A stretch of DNA of 64,000 nucleotides. Origin: Endotrypanum monterogeii. Lineage: Eukaryota; Euglenozoa; Kinetoplastea; Trypanosomatida; Trypanosomatidae. Made by a program: the position numbers and the translations under genes. Below the pieces are notes generated by a model that had not been told where the DNA came from, ran no database searches, and saw only the letters and a program-made list of their open reading frames with translations. Positions within the stretch are counted from its first letter, which is position 1. The number at the start of each line of letters is the position of its first letter. Positions 39,835 to 51,186 of the stretch are shown here, in pieces. The DNA lies in contig CM007316.1 in NCBI GenBank assembly GCA_000333855.2, forward strand, positions 1,165,820 to 1,229,819, given 5' to 3'.

Positions 39835-40943
39835 GCGAGGAAGGACTTCTTGGAATGCAGGAGGCCCCGAGTACAGCACAAAGCCTTCAGGGGATGAGGG
39901 TGGTGGTGGTGGTGGTGGCCGCCAACGTCGTCACGAATAGTTGGATAGTAGGGGGGAGATGGAGGGAGCCCTCGTGCAGGGATCAGGTTGTAAAAAGGAA
40001 TGCAGTCGCTGTTGTGCAGTGGGTCGGGTTCTTCTTGCCCCCGCACGTTTCCCCCTAGAGACCCGTGTTGCTAGCCAGTGATTCTTCTGCCGACGAAAAG
40101 CTTTTTCTTTCTCTCGCCTATTACTGCACACTCATCTTTTCCTTCCTCCGGCAGCTCAGTAAGGTTTTCTGCGTGTGTGTTTTTATAACTGAAGAAAGGG
40201 AAGGGTGGGGTGGTGGAGCTCACGTCGTAGATATCGTTTTGTGTGCCTCCCTTCTCCTCTTTGGGTTTCTGCCACGTTCTTCTACCAGAAAGGAAAAAAA
40301 AAGTGTGGATGAGATGTACGTTCAAGCACTCGTATTTCTCTCGTCGTATTTATGTGTGTGCTTGTAGTCTACCCCGTTGCCCTTTCCTTTCACACACACA
40401 CACTTCTTCATGCACATAGACTGGTTATGAAATTCCTCTGCGTAGCGGCCTATGAACTCAAATCACAGGGGGGAGGGCGAGTCCAGGGTAGTTTCATTCT
40501 GCAAACGTGATAAATATGATCAAGTCGAGGCTGACGACACACTTCCACACGCATTTGTACACACCAAGTCGGCATACAGAATAATGCAAATCGCAGAATA
40601 GTTGATTTTTCCCATTTCCCAAGGAGGTCATGGCCCCTCTCTGCGCACATATGCGTCTCTTTGACACCTCTCCCTGTTGCAAAGGTAAGCGATAGGATTG
40701 ACTGTTGTTCTCTCATTTTGTTGTTTTTCCTTTATTTTCATTTCTACGAGACAAATGTGGCGTGCGAGGGTGTAATCACCGGCGTCCCCTTACACATACA
40801 CAATTGTATGCACAATTCCTATATATATACATATATATCCGTTTGTCGCCGTTAACGTAGTTTTACAGGTCCCTGGCACATTTGTGTCGCTTTGTAAAGC
40901 CTCTTTGAAGGTCGCAACGTTTCTTTAATCGAGGGACAATCAC

Positions 40944-40989
<46 letters not shown>

Positions 40990-41711
40990 CGGCGTACACG
41001 CCCGGAGGCTCCTCTACAGTATCCCTAAATCAGCAGGGCTTTTGCACGTGTGCGTGTAGGTGCTCACATAGTGCCTTCTCTGTTTCGTCACTCCGCAACG
41101 CTGAGAACACCCTCCCTCAGGACATACCAATACTTACATAGGTGTGCGCAACATACAAGCAACTCACTGCATTCGCAGCGTATTGTCTTTCTCATCATCC
41201 TTTTCCCCGATCTCCTCTTTAACTCACTCTGCGGAAGGTGCATTGCCACGCTGCCGGTACTTGTTTTTTTTTCTTCGCTCTCTTTCGTTTGTGCTTCCGT
41301 GTCCTCTTTCCGCTCACCGCCAAGGTCGTGTGGGCTATGAGTGTGGATACGTGTGCGGTCTCTGCTGCTTTTTCTTCGTGTGTCTTTTTTTCGCTGCGCG
41401 CTGTGGATCTCCAACTCGGGGTGCCCTTCCAGTGCTTCGACGAGATTCGTTTTACCTCTATAAAAAAAAAATCTTTCGAAGAGTACTGAGTGCTGTTTTT
41501 CAGTTTCTGGAAGGAGGTGTGTGTGTTTGTGTCTCTGTGGTTGCCGCTGCACTCACCCGAGGTCTTCTTGTTTTTTTTTTTTCTCTCTCTATCCTTCTTC
41601 TCGCTCCCTTTTCTAACCCCTCTCCTGTGTGCGTGTTTGTGTTTGTGTGCGTGCGTGCCTGTGCGTTTTTTCAAAATTTCTTTTTTTCTCGGAATACATG
41701 ACCAAAAAGTA
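39835..41711. other. Spacer before the 1090-aa protein gene
   Basis: 1.9 kb, no supportable gene. A CA microsatellite lies at about 40942-40986. Strong pyrimidine tracts (41560-41640 and 41670-41690) precede the next start. A four-codon upstream frame, ATG 41698 to TAA 41712, overlaps the main ATG by one base. Confidence 0.5.
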
Positions 41712-44700
41712 ATGCGCCAGCGCACGGCATCGCGGTCCCGCGCACGCAGTCAGACAAGCATCTCTGCCGCAGAGGAAGAGGATCTGCGCGTGGGCCTGCA
41801 GCGGCTCCTGGAAAAGCTTCGGCAGCACCAGCCTTTTTTTACGGAGGATGATGTGACGGTTATTTCCTTCCCTCCAGAGGGCAGCAGCAGCGGCGGTGTC
41901 GGTGGCAGCGCTTCTCACTGCTCTGCCGCCACGTCGCCGCGGCAATCACCGTCTCGAGGGGAGAGCAGTTCGACTGTGGGTGAGTGCTCAGCGAACATTG
42001 ACTCTTGTCAGTCGACAGGGAAGGGGAGGAAGGCATCTGGGGCATCTGCCTCCCCAACGTGCTCGCCGACCTCCACATCTGCCAGTGTCATCGACCTGGA
42101 CGTGCCGCTCTCCGCGCCTCTGTTTCTCACAGCCGTCAACATATTCGACGCAAAATTGCTTGCAAGGAGCAAACGGGTTTCTACTGATGCACTCAAACTT
42201 GTCCGACAGGGCTACGCTCTCGTGTGGAGAGATCCTGACTACCTGGCGACGTTGATGAATGGAGAGCCATGTTTGGCAGTCGCCAGGGGCACTAACACTT
42301 CCACAACAGGTTTTGGTTGGAACACCAGAGCTAGGCGCGGGTCCCCAGCGACCTCCCACAAGAATCCTCACCTGACTTGTCACGCCCTTTTTTCAACCTT
42401 CGCGCCCGTATCAACACAGCGACCAGACATCAAACTGGTGCTGCAGCTTGATGAATGCATCCGAACGCTGCTTGTATACGCAAATTCGTCTGTGAATCTC
42501 TGCCAGAGTGTTTCCAACAACGTGCGTACACTTTTATTATTGACTTTTGTGGCGTGCGCTGCACGGCGCCTGGAGGCGAGGAATGACGTTCCTGACGACG
42601 ATGGTCGCGGCGCAGGTGCTGGTATCGTTGTTGGCAACCGAAACTTGCGTAACGAGATGGAAAGGCTGGAGGGCTTGTGGCACAGCTGCGGTATTGAAGG
42701 GCGCGTGGCGGGATACTTGCGCGAATGTTACTTGATGGAGTTCCTCCTAGACGCCGCGCTGCCGCCTGCTGTGTGCTCAGCCCGCTACGACGGTTTGCAG
42801 ATGACTCTGTACGAGAAAAAGCAACGTATTATAGCCGATGTTGTGGCGAGTCGCACTGGATTTGCACACATGATGCGCGTGGCACCGCTGCGCGGGCTGT
42901 GCGGCCTAGCAAACATGTCTGCCTTTGGCAACCCAAAGTTGCGAGCGAGGCTTTTGGACAAGATGGCTGCGGAAGGGGTTGTGGACCGACTGGCAGCTGA
43001 GATGGCTGTGGCGATAGAGACGATTCTTGCTCCTGATAGCACCAATAAAACACCGACACGTAGCTCTACAAAGCGACCGCGCTACGAAGCGGTGCGCGTT
43101 GATTCTTCGCAGCCACCGCGAGCCCGCACCAGCTCGTTTAGGTCAGTGAAAGGCCGAGTGTCGATTGGGGTCGCCTCGCCTGTGGGCAACGGTGTCTGCG
43201 TGGGCAGCTTTTCCAGACTTCCTACAGCTTTGGAGCGTCTGATCGACAGCGAACCTACCCCAGTGGAGAGTATTGGCCAGTGTGTTGACATATTGATGCT
43301 GCTCACGTGCCCTAATTTGCAGCCACAAGACAGCGTTGAAGAGTCTCCGTCTCGCTCGTCGACTTCGTCTACATCTGCAGTGGTGCGTTCGACCACTTGG
43401 GCTTCCTGTGATGCGGCACTACATGAGATCAGCTTGTATCTCCTGGCGATATGCTTTTTGTCCAAAGGGCATCCCCGTTACGCGGAGTTGTCATCGTTGC
43501 AGCTCAACGTGGCAGACTGTGTGCTGCAGTGGGCAGCCTACAGTGGCACTTTTTATGCCAAGGTTGTTCACGCGGTAGATGTTCTGTTGGATCTGATGGA
43601 ATCGATGGGTGGTACCTCTACTAGACTCACTGGCAGCGCGAGAGGGACACCTTCGTCACAGAGAGCGTCATTCTCCCGCTCCAGATCTCCCCAGAAAGAT
43701 CAAAAGATAGATGCTTCCGAGACGCATGGGAATGGCGGCGAGCGCGGCGTCCGCGTTCTCGAGCAGCTCCTACCCGGCGATGCAACCGGCTTGCTGCCTC
43801 TTTTAGCAAATTTGTTGCAATACACAATTCATGCCCAGGCAAATGCCAAATCGATACGTCGGTGGTTCAGTTTCTTGGCAGATCGGTTGCTGCCGGAGGT
43901 TTTCGAGGCTCCGCAACTCACTAGTGGGCGGCGTAGCAGCGCAGCATGGGGACGGCAACAGCAGCAGGAGAAACAGCGGCGCTCGCCGGCGGGCAGTCGA
44001 GCCCCCTCGCTCTCCGGGACGTGGGGAAATGGATCAACGGCTGTGGTTGACGGTGCTTCCCATGGGCCTGTTCTTGCTCGAGACCTAACGCGGTCGGAGG
44101 TTATTCTGGCAGCTCCGTATTTCTGCTTCGCACGTCGAGCGGTGGAGGAGACGAGTTGGCGGGATGGAGCTCAGCCTCTTTTTGACAAGGTTGTAATCTT
44201 GGCTCACCACGTCATTACAGCGCAGGGACATCGGTGTAATCTTGTTTTCGGGCAGGCGTGCGCCTGCTACGACGTCCTGGCGCCCCTTCTGCTTATGCGG
44301 TTTTCGCATGGTGGCGGCGATGCTACACCTGGAAGTCAGTCTTTGCACAGCAGTCGGCGCTCTTCCCAGAACAGCACGTGCACCACATATCGTCGCAGCA
44401 CAATCCTTATGCATGAGCGGGAGGAGGAGAGGGCTTCGATGGAGATGCGATTGTGGTCTGATGAAGAAGCGAACGAGGAGGGAGGTCTGACGAGGTCGGC
44501 GCAGAGAGGAGACATAGGGTCGGATGAGGAGAACGAGATCTTTGTCGGATCAACAGGCAGGCGTCGCTCCTTGTCTACTCGCCAGCGTCAGCGGGGCAAC
44601 TCTGCTAAAGTGAACCCTTCCTCTGCTGAGCGCCTCTTGTCGGCGTCAGAGAATCCAAAGGACAACGAAGGTCTTTCTCCCTTCATAAGCAGTCCCAGTC

Positions 44701-44984
44701 GTTCCCTCGCATTCTACGAGGTTGTGTCACCTGCTGGCACGGACGCGAGCGGTGACAGCCCTCTCTGTCGAAGAGGCAGCCGCGGTGGGCGTAGTCGATC
44801 GGGTGGTCGAGGCTGTAGTTCTCACGAGGTAAGGGGCCTCCAGTCTGTACTGGACGAGGCCGGCTCCGTTCCACCTACCGCTGGCGTCACCACCGACGAG
44901 TCCCCCGAGGCGATGACACAATCGTGGACTGGTCGCTTGTCTCTCCGATCTTTGTTTTCGATGGGAGGTCACACCAAGGCTTAA
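41712..44984 (+). CDS. Hypothetical protein, 1090 aa, Ser/Arg-rich
   Basis: I do not recognise this protein. The start at ATG 41712 (MRQRTASRSRARSQTS) follows pyrimidine tracts; the frame continues upstream only as Phe/Leu/Cys-rich UTR sequence. Several helical, Leu/Ala-rich stretches (about 190-420, 560-640 and 690-800) could be alpha-solenoid repeats. They are separated by Ser/Arg/Gly-rich linkers that are probably disordered and phosphorylated (RSTSSTS- and SRSRSPQ-like). The last ~200 residues are strongly acidic then Ser/Gly/Arg-rich. No transmembrane segment or signal peptide is seen. An intact frame of this length, with codon use like the neighbours, makes it a real gene. Confidence 0.8.
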   Translation: MRQRTASRSRARSQTSISAAEEEDLRVGLQRLLEKLRQHQPFFTEDDVTVISFPPEGSSSGGVGGSASHCSAATSPRQSPSRGESSSTVGECSANIDSCQSTGKGRKASGASASPTCSPTSTSASVIDLDVPLSAPLFLTAVNIFDAKLLARSKRVSTDALKLVRQGYALVWRDPDYLATLMNGEPCLAVARGTNTSTTGFGWNTRARRGSPATSHKNPHLTCHALFSTFAPVSTQRPDIKLVLQLDECIRTLLVYANSSVNLCQSVSNNVRTLLLLTFVACAARRLEARNDVPDDDGRGAGAGIVVGNRNLRNEMERLEGLWHSCGIEGRVAGYLRECYLMEFLLDAALPPAVCSARYDGLQMTLYEKKQRIIADVVASRTGFAHMMRVAPLRGLCGLANMSAFGNPKLRARLLDKMAAEGVVDRLAAEMAVAIETILAPDSTNKTPTRSSTKRPRYEAVRVDSSQPPRARTSSFRSVKGRVSIGVASPVGNGVCVGSFSRLPTALERLIDSEPTPVESIGQCVDILMLLTCPNLQPQDSVEESPSRSSTSSTSAVVRSTTWASCDAALHEISLYLLAICFLSKGHPRYAELSSLQLNVADCVLQWAAYSGTFYAKVVHAVDVLLDLMESMGGTSTRLTGSARGTPSSQRASFSRSRSPQKDQKIDASETHGNGGERGVRVLEQLLPGDATGLLPLLANLLQYTIHAQANAKSIRRWFSFLADRLLPEVFEAPQLTSGRRSSAAWGRQQQQEKQRRSPAGSRAPSLSGTWGNGSTAVVDGASHGPVLARDLTRSEVILAAPYFCFARRAVEETSWRDGAQPLFDKVVILAHHVITAQGHRCNLVFGQACACYDVLAPLLLMRFSHGGGDATPGSQSLHSSRRSSQNSTCTTYRRSTILMHEREEERASMEMRLWSDEEANEEGGLTRSAQRGDIGSDEENEIFVGSTGRRRSLSTRQRQRGNSAKVNPSSAERLLSASENPKDNEGLSPFISSPSRSLAFYEVVSPAGTDASGDSPLCRRGSRGGRSRSGGRGCSSHEVRGLQSVLDEAGSVPPTAGVTTDESPEAMTQSWTGRLSLRSLFSMGGHTKA

Positions 44985-46410
44985 CTGCTGGATACGTAAA
45001 GTCGCTCGTAGAGAAAGGCGAAGTGCTGCTGGCAGGCTGCTGTGTTTATATGCATATGCATCCACTGTTTTTTTTATTTTGCGTGTTTTCCCGGCGGCTG
45101 TGTTTCCTGTCATCTTTTCGGACGATATTCGTGTTGGGTTCAAGCGAGCGAGCACAGCGAATAAAGTGTTGATCTTTTTACCAATGCACTTGATTCCTTT
45201 TCTTTTTCTTGGCGTGTCACTTGTGCGGATGCCTCATCCTCGTATTACCTCTTGCCTCCCTCCCTCTTTTTTTTTTTGCGTATCCTCCATCTCGTTTTTC
45301 TCGATGTAATCCAATTTCTCCCCTCCCTTCTTCCCAGGGGAGGGAGAAGAGAGGGATGGGGGGAGGGGGGGGGGGCGTGGTGGTAAGGTAGGGGAGGGTC
45401 GGATACCGGAGCCCAAGCAGACGCAAGAAAAGTGAGGTGTATCAGTTATTCAAAGTGGGTATATCACCGCTGACGCATTGAGTTGTAGTTCTAGTGCCTG
45501 ACTGTCTCTCTCTGTGTGTGTGTACGTGTGAGTGAAAGGGCTCGAGGGAACGTCCACCCTGTGATCGTCTCACAATCAAGCTGTAGTTGGTGCCGAGCTC
45601 TGCGGTTCTTCGCGCCGGCTCATCCAAGATCGAGGATACAATCCCACTCTTCTCGATATAGTCCCTCCTCCTCTAGTCATTCTCCTCATGCTTTTGCTCC
45701 TGTGTTTTCATCTACCTGACCTTTGTTTCTTTTGGAGGAGTTCCACACTCGGTGAGGTACTTTTTTTTTTGGTGTGGAGCTGTTGCAGTTGTTCCTTTTT
45801 TTTTTCACCCTCCCCTCTCGCTGTGAGGCGCTGTGCCAGACTTACCTTACAACTCTCCCTATCACACACACACACACACACACACACGCACGCACGCACG
45901 CACGCTCTCGTCGCCTTTAACGTTATGGCGCACCTGTCGTTTTTTTTTTTTTTATATTTTGTTTGGCATTTACATCGACAGTGTAAAATCGCGGCCACTA
46001 TAAGGGTGCTGTCAATAACGTTCTTCCTGCACTGTTCCCCTCGCTTACATACGCGATTACTTGCCAACAAGCACACCTCGTCAACATTCTTTTCTACCTC
46101 TGTTTTCTCCTTGGGGGTTCCCCCCCTCTCTACTTGTCACGCTCCCGCGACATAAAGAAAGAAAACACGTTTTCCCCGATGGAATTCACCGCACAAGTAT
46201 ACGTCTCGCTCTTCTGCCTTGTGAGGTTTCGGCACCTTCCTCACGCACTTCTCTCCCCTTCCCTCACTCTTTTGCTCCACCCACACTTTTGATATCTTCT
46301 TCTCTCTCTCTCTTCTTTTTTAAAATCCGTCAGGGAAGAGAGGCCAAACACTCGCAGGATGCTCAAGAGTGCTCACACAGTTTAGTTAACTAAGGAGACA
46401 ATATCAAGCA
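44985..46410. other. Spacer before the 117-aa membrane protein
   Basis: 1.4 kb, no gene. Contains a G-run with flanking pyrimidine tracts (45318-45375), a CA/CGCA repeat (about 45862-45904) and a good acceptor, TCTTCTTTTTTAAAATCCGT then CAG, ending at 46333. Confidence 0.5.
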
Positions 46411-46764
46411 ATGATCTATGTGCCATTCTCGGTTGGGGCAGGTGCGTTTTCATTGCTGAATGCCTGCGGGTCGCTCGCCTGCTGGTATAGCAGCCGGCGC
46501 CGTGTGATGCTTGTCACCGGAGCTATCAACACCTGTATCGGTGGGGCAGCGATCGTAATGTATCCCTACGACTTGAAGCTGTCCAACGTATACATGTGCG
46601 CCGCAGCCACATCCGCATCCGCACAGTATCTTCTGCACGCTATGCGAACTCCTCAGTTACTCGTCCCGTCCATGAGAAATTCGTTGTATGTGCTATGGTC
46701 CTTTGGACTCCTCGTGTACGCCTTTCAGCGCGCGCGTTGGGTATACGCGCTGCGGTACGACTGA
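46411..46764 (+). CDS. Hypothetical multi-pass membrane protein, 117 aa
   Basis: Not recognised. Hydrophobic segments at about 3-25, 33-52, 56-73 and 89-106 suggest four short membrane passes, with small residues (Gly, Ala, Ser) inside them and basic residues in the connecting turns (SSRRRVM, RARW). It ends WVYALRYD. The start is ATG 46411, 77 bases after a predicted splice acceptor at 46332-46333. Size and pattern would suit a small mitochondrial or ER membrane protein, but nothing in the sequence decides between them. Confidence 0.65.
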   Translation: MIYVPFSVGAGAFSLLNACGSLACWYSSRRRVMLVTGAINTCIGGAAIVMYPYDLKLSNVYMCAAATSASAQYLLHAMRTPQLLVPSMRNSLYVLWSFGLLVYAFQRARWVYALRYD

Positions 46765-47437
46765 GAGCCTCTGCGTAGGTGATCCACTGCTACCCATCCC
46801 CCTCTTCTTATCTTCTGTTTCATGTCGTAGGCACACAGGCATCCATGTCTCAAGGGCTTGACCTCGGAGGGAAGAGATCTCCATCTTATAGGGCTTGTAG
46901 AAGGCAGGAGTGCTGTTGCACTCGTTTTCCCATCGTCACGACGTCTTCGCCCCTCTGTTTCTTGCCTATGGATGGAGGTAGCCACGCGCACCTAGCAACT
47001 CAATCATCAAATTTTTGTTTCCTCCAGCCACCCACGTCCACTCTATACTCAATTAGTGGCCGCTTTTTGTCCACATATTCAGAATAAGCGTAACGAGAGG
47101 AATGTTTACAAGCAAAAGAAGACGGTATACAGCGCAAAGGGAGGGAGGGAGGGAGGGACGGCCACTAAAACGTGGTTGCGTTGGGTGAGCTGATCGATAA
47201 ACTCCCCTCCCCCCCTATCACACACACATACATACCCATCTACAGAGGCATGCATGGGCGTTCACAATGTGAACAAGAGCGTGATGGATCCCGCACTCTA
47301 ATATCGCATAACACCTCGTACGCTATAAAGAGAGGGTATGAGAAGGCGGATAGAGAGCAGGTGCACCACGTATTACCCTCTTGTCTCTCTTCCGCTATCT
47401 GCCCCCTATGATGCCCACACAAAAGTGTAGTTGGTAG

Positions 47438-47479
<42 letters not shown>

Positions 47480-47712
47480 AGAGAGAGAGAGCGAGAGCGA
47501 GAGGGAGAGAGGACTGCTTTCTTTGACATCACCGAGCCTTTTTCCCCCTTCTCTTTTTTTTCATCTCTCTTCTGTTTCCCCCGGAGCACCGCGGAGGCAA
47601 CAAGCCACTGCCTTCCTCCTTCACCCCAATACACACACACATACACACCCATACGGGGGCATCTTGTGTTTGTTGTGATCTTTTCCCGACGTATAAGCTT
47701 CCATATAGATTT

Positions 47713-47748
<36 letters not shown>

Positions 47749-48103
47749 TATATATATATTTATCTCTCTGTATGTGTCACGTTTTTCTGAAGGAAAAAAA
47801 ACGCTGTAAACTTAGAGTTATATAATATTTTCTCATAGATACTTTTCGGGTTTGTCTGCTCTGGTAACACTACGGTGCATCTACGATACCGGTCAGGAGC
47901 CTTCTCCTAGACCTCTCGATTGTCTTCCGCATTTTGCCTCTCGCCGCTGACGACGACGAGCACGGATACACCCGTGGCCGTTGTCGTGAACACGAGCGGC
48001 ACCGCTTGTCATTTTTTATTTCCTCGCTTATGATCAGTTAGGGTACACTAACGGCTCAGCGTTAAGTGGAGCCCATTGAGAGGGGAGGGGTGGCCCTGAC
48101 TGC
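46765..48103. other. Spacer before the SP-RING gene with two TA microsatellites
   Basis: 1.3 kb, no gene. TA microsatellites at about 47443-47477 (followed by a GA-rich run) and 47715-47760. A GGGA tandem repeat lies at about 47140-47158. Confidence 0.55.
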
Positions 48104-50107
48104 ATGCCGCCAAAAGCAAACAGTCGACATAACCAACCACTACCACCGTCTCTGTCATCGTCTTCATGTACGTCTGCAGCAGTGGACGTATCGCACTCAC
48201 GGGAGCATTTTTCTCTCGAGAGTTTCTTTGACGCCGCCAGTGCTCGCCGAAGCGGTGGTGGTGGCGGTGGTTACCACGTCGGCTCTCTCCCCAATGCACG
48301 GCAGATGCCGCACTCAAGCTGCTTGTCTGTGAGTACTGCCCTTCCCTCTGGCACCCACCCCAGTACCGAGTGTGAGCGGCCACATCACCCCCAACGGAAC
48401 CAACAACTACAGCACTGGTCTTCCTCCGCATTGGGGCATTCGGGTCCCTGTCACCGAAGCTCTGGTGTGGAACAGGACAAGTATCAGCAGCAACAAAGCA
48501 CCACGACTAGGGAGGTCTCTGTCACACTGCAAGAGGTGAGGAGGCGTATCCTTAGCGAATTGGAGGTGTCGCAGGATGGCAGTCGCACATCCGCAGCGAA
48601 GCTGCATGCTCATCGACAGCGCGCACTGAGGGTGGCATTTGGGGAGGATCTAGCAACACGTAGGCGAGCGTCCCGCTCGTCTGCTGCGGCGGCGGGTGAT
48701 GGGGGTGCAGCACCAGCAGATGCCCGGCAGCTAAAGTCGCAGCACACACCCAACGGAGGGGTGAATGAGGAGGAGGACGAACTCATGGTAGCCTCCGTCG
48801 AGTTTTCGCTTCTGTGTCCTTATTCTCGCCTCCCTCTGTGTCATCCAGTGCGCAGTAAGGATTGCAACCATCTTCAGTGCTGCGACCTGGAGTCATGGAT
48901 TGTGATGCTTGACAAGTGTCGCTCCATGCGTGATCCGGTGGGGCCCTGCCCGGTGTGTGAGCGCCGGGTCTCTTCCTCTTCGCTAGAGGTGGACCTTTGG
49001 GTAAAGAATGTCATTGATATGATGCCAGCAGGCACACACATGGTGGTCCTAGAGCCGGATGGCACCTTCCGCAACGGCGACACTGCCCGGGAACGTCGCA
49101 GGGAGCAGATGATGACGGAGGTGGTGGACGCGACGCAGGCGGACTACGAGAACTACTTTGGAGACGTGGTCGATAGCGACGATGACGTGGTAGTGGAGAG
49201 CTGTCCTGCCACTATGTCACCTGCTTCCATCAGCGCACCTGCTGTGGCTTCTTTGGTCGGCCCGCGCCGCCCTCACAGTATATCGCCTGCGGCTTCAGAA
49301 ACGGAGGCTGCAGTGCTGAACACGGAAGAGTTCGGCCGAGCCAGATCGCCACCGCTGACGCAGGTGAAGACAGAGAAAGGTGCCATGCGAGCCTCTGAGG
49401 TGGATACAGCAAAGGGGCCATCATCCTCTGCACCTGTATCTCAAGACGATGGGGGTGTCGTCGTCGTGCACTTCGCCGAAGGTCGGCACGACGGACTGCC
49501 GGCATTACCGAGTCAAATACGGCTCTGGGTCCCGCACTGTACAAAATGTAAGGCACCACGAATAAAAGCGGAAGACGAGTCTGTGCAGGGTTGTCAGCAA
49601 TGCGGTCATAGCGCTCCTCTCGATTGGAACCTGGTTCGCTCTTTCGAGGGGTCATCTAGTGTGTCGATGGAGCTGGTGCACGACGGTACGCTGGTGCTCC
49701 GTGGTGTTGACCTTCTCGCGTCGTATCTGTATCGTGCTGGATTTTACCGCAGCCTCTTTGAGGTGATGGAGTACGCCTCCGTGGCGGAGCGGACGCGGCA
49801 GCGGTACCAACCGCCAGCGGATGTGTGGACCTCGTCGTTTCCACTGAGTCGCTTTGAGATCGACTTTCTGGAGGCCTGCTGTGCCCGCGTAGCAGAAGGC
49901 GCGACACTCGATGCCATTGAGGCGCTCATGGTGCCCAATCTGTTTCGTATTCCTCGTCGGCGCCGACGGGGTGGCGGCGACCAGACGTACTTCACTCAAC
50001 TGAGCCATGAAAACAGTCGATATGGCGGTACAGGCTCGCCGGCGACGTCGCAGGCTAACAGATCTGCTTCGCTTCTACGGTCGGAGAGCTTGCGCCGAGT
50101 GCCGTGA
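48104..50107 (+). CDS. SIZ1: SP-RING (PIAS/SIZ-type) SUMO E3 ligase
   Basis: A 667-aa nuclear-type protein. Residues 1-160 are low-complexity (Ser, His, Gln). An SP-RING/Miz zinc finger spans about 236-287: CPYSRLP..HPVRSKDCNHLQCCDLESW then CPVC (282-285), with likely zinc ligands C254, H256, C282 and C285. SP-RING proteins recruit Ubc9 and promote SUMO transfer; T. brucei has a SIZ1/PIAS homologue. A second putative zinc ribbon is present at 479-500 (CTKC...CQQC, CX2C-X14-CX2C). No SAP domain is evident at the N-terminus. An acidic stretch between the RING and the ribbon (DVVDSDDDVVVES) could hold a SUMO-interacting motif. Start ATG 48104. Confidence 0.82.
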   Translation: MPPKANSRHNQPLPPSLSSSSCTSAAVDVSHSREHFSLESFFDAASARRSGGGGGGYHVGSLPNARQMPHSSCLSVSTALPSGTHPSTECERPHHPQRNQQLQHWSSSALGHSGPCHRSSGVEQDKYQQQQSTTTREVSVTLQEVRRRILSELEVSQDGSRTSAAKLHAHRQRALRVAFGEDLATRRRASRSSAAAAGDGGAAPADARQLKSQHTPNGGVNEEEDELMVASVEFSLLCPYSRLPLCHPVRSKDCNHLQCCDLESWIVMLDKCRSMRDPVGPCPVCERRVSSSSLEVDLWVKNVIDMMPAGTHMVVLEPDGTFRNGDTARERRREQMMTEVVDATQADYENYFGDVVDSDDDVVVESCPATMSPASISAPAVASLVGPRRPHSISPAASETEAAVLNTEEFGRARSPPLTQVKTEKGAMRASEVDTAKGPSSSAPVSQDDGGVVVVHFAEGRHDGLPALPSQIRLWVPHCTKCKAPRIKAEDESVQGCQQCGHSAPLDWNLVRSFEGSSSVSMELVHDGTLVLRGVDLLASYLYRAGFYRSLFEVMEYASVAERTRQRYQPPADVWTSSFPLSRFEIDFLEACCARVAEGATLDAIEALMVPNLFRIPRRRRRGGGDQTYFTQLSHENSRYGGTGSPATSQANRSASLLRSESLRRVP

Positions 50108-51186
50108 CCGCTCGCCCTTTGTTTCAGGATGCGTATGTGCCGCGTGATGCGCAGTTTCTTTCGAGGTGCTTTCCAATCTGCTTCACGTCGAGGGCGTACG
50201 CAGGTGGCTGCGTGCTGCGTGTGGAGGCTGTGGTTGTTTGCCTCAGTTCTCTCTCTTGTCTCTTGGGGAGTTCTAGGGCGATGTGCTTTCAAGAAAGTCT
50301 GCGAGTGCGTCGTGACCTCGCCGTGCCGCGAGGCTCTCCGACAGGCGTCGTTTTTCTTATGGTTTTGGTATCCGCGCCACGCTCTCCTTTCTTCCTAGCC
50401 ACTGACGATTTTCATGTTTTGTGTTTTTCTTCGGCACTGCTGCTGCTGCAGTAAAGGAAATAAAGGAGCATGCATGATGACTAATAGGAAGCACTTCAGA
50501 GTCAAGGTTTCCTGCGGGGCTTAATAGGGTTTGCAATCCTATTTCGCCCCCTCCCTTTCCCCCAGCAGAAAAAAAATGCCCACTTGCTCATTCGCTACAT
50601 ATGCTCGTGGATTTTGCACTGGTTGTTTGTGTGCACGTCGCTCTGGCGGCGAACGTGTTCAATTCACACGTCTCTCTGTCTCTCTGGGCAAAATTCCCTC
50701 CCTTCCGCCTCCAACGTGCCCCTAACCGTTTCCCTTTCCCTGAACCGTCTCGTGTTACTATAAGCTTGTAAGCACAGCTATGAGTACGGCTAGCGTGTCT
50801 AACACACACACACACAGACTTGTGCACTCACACTCACACTCACATTCACATTCACATCTTTTCGTTTCCTCGATAGGGAGCTAGAGTCAGGTGTTGTACC
50901 GACACTACCAGGAGAAGCGTGTGCTCGTGTGAGCATCTCTCTTTTCTTTCTCATACCCCGTCTGGCCCTCTTGGGGGTTCTCTCTCTATCGTGTAAGGTA
51001 GCAGAACAGAACTCTCCACGGCGGAGGCTTCAAGCGGTGCCGGCGCTCCTTCTTCCGACACTGCCGGTTTATTGGTGGAGGCATTTATCGTACAGCACAT
51101 CTCTTTCCCCTTGATGTGAGTTCGCTTCCGAGACTTTTTTTTTTTTTTTCGTTCGCGGCGGAAGTTGTACTTGAGGCGGCTGGAGA
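50108..51186. other. Spacer before the ABCB3-like gene
   Basis: 1.1 kb. An 89-codon frame begins at ATG 50129 just after the SIZ1 stop, but it lacks a plausible 5' UTR and I do not call it. A T-run at 51135-51150 followed by the first AG at 51163-51164 is the probable acceptor for the next gene. Confidence 0.5.

Noticed and set aside
50129..50398. 89-codon frame right after the SIZ1 stop
   Set aside because: No room for separate mRNA processing and no recognised motif; treated as 3' UTR.
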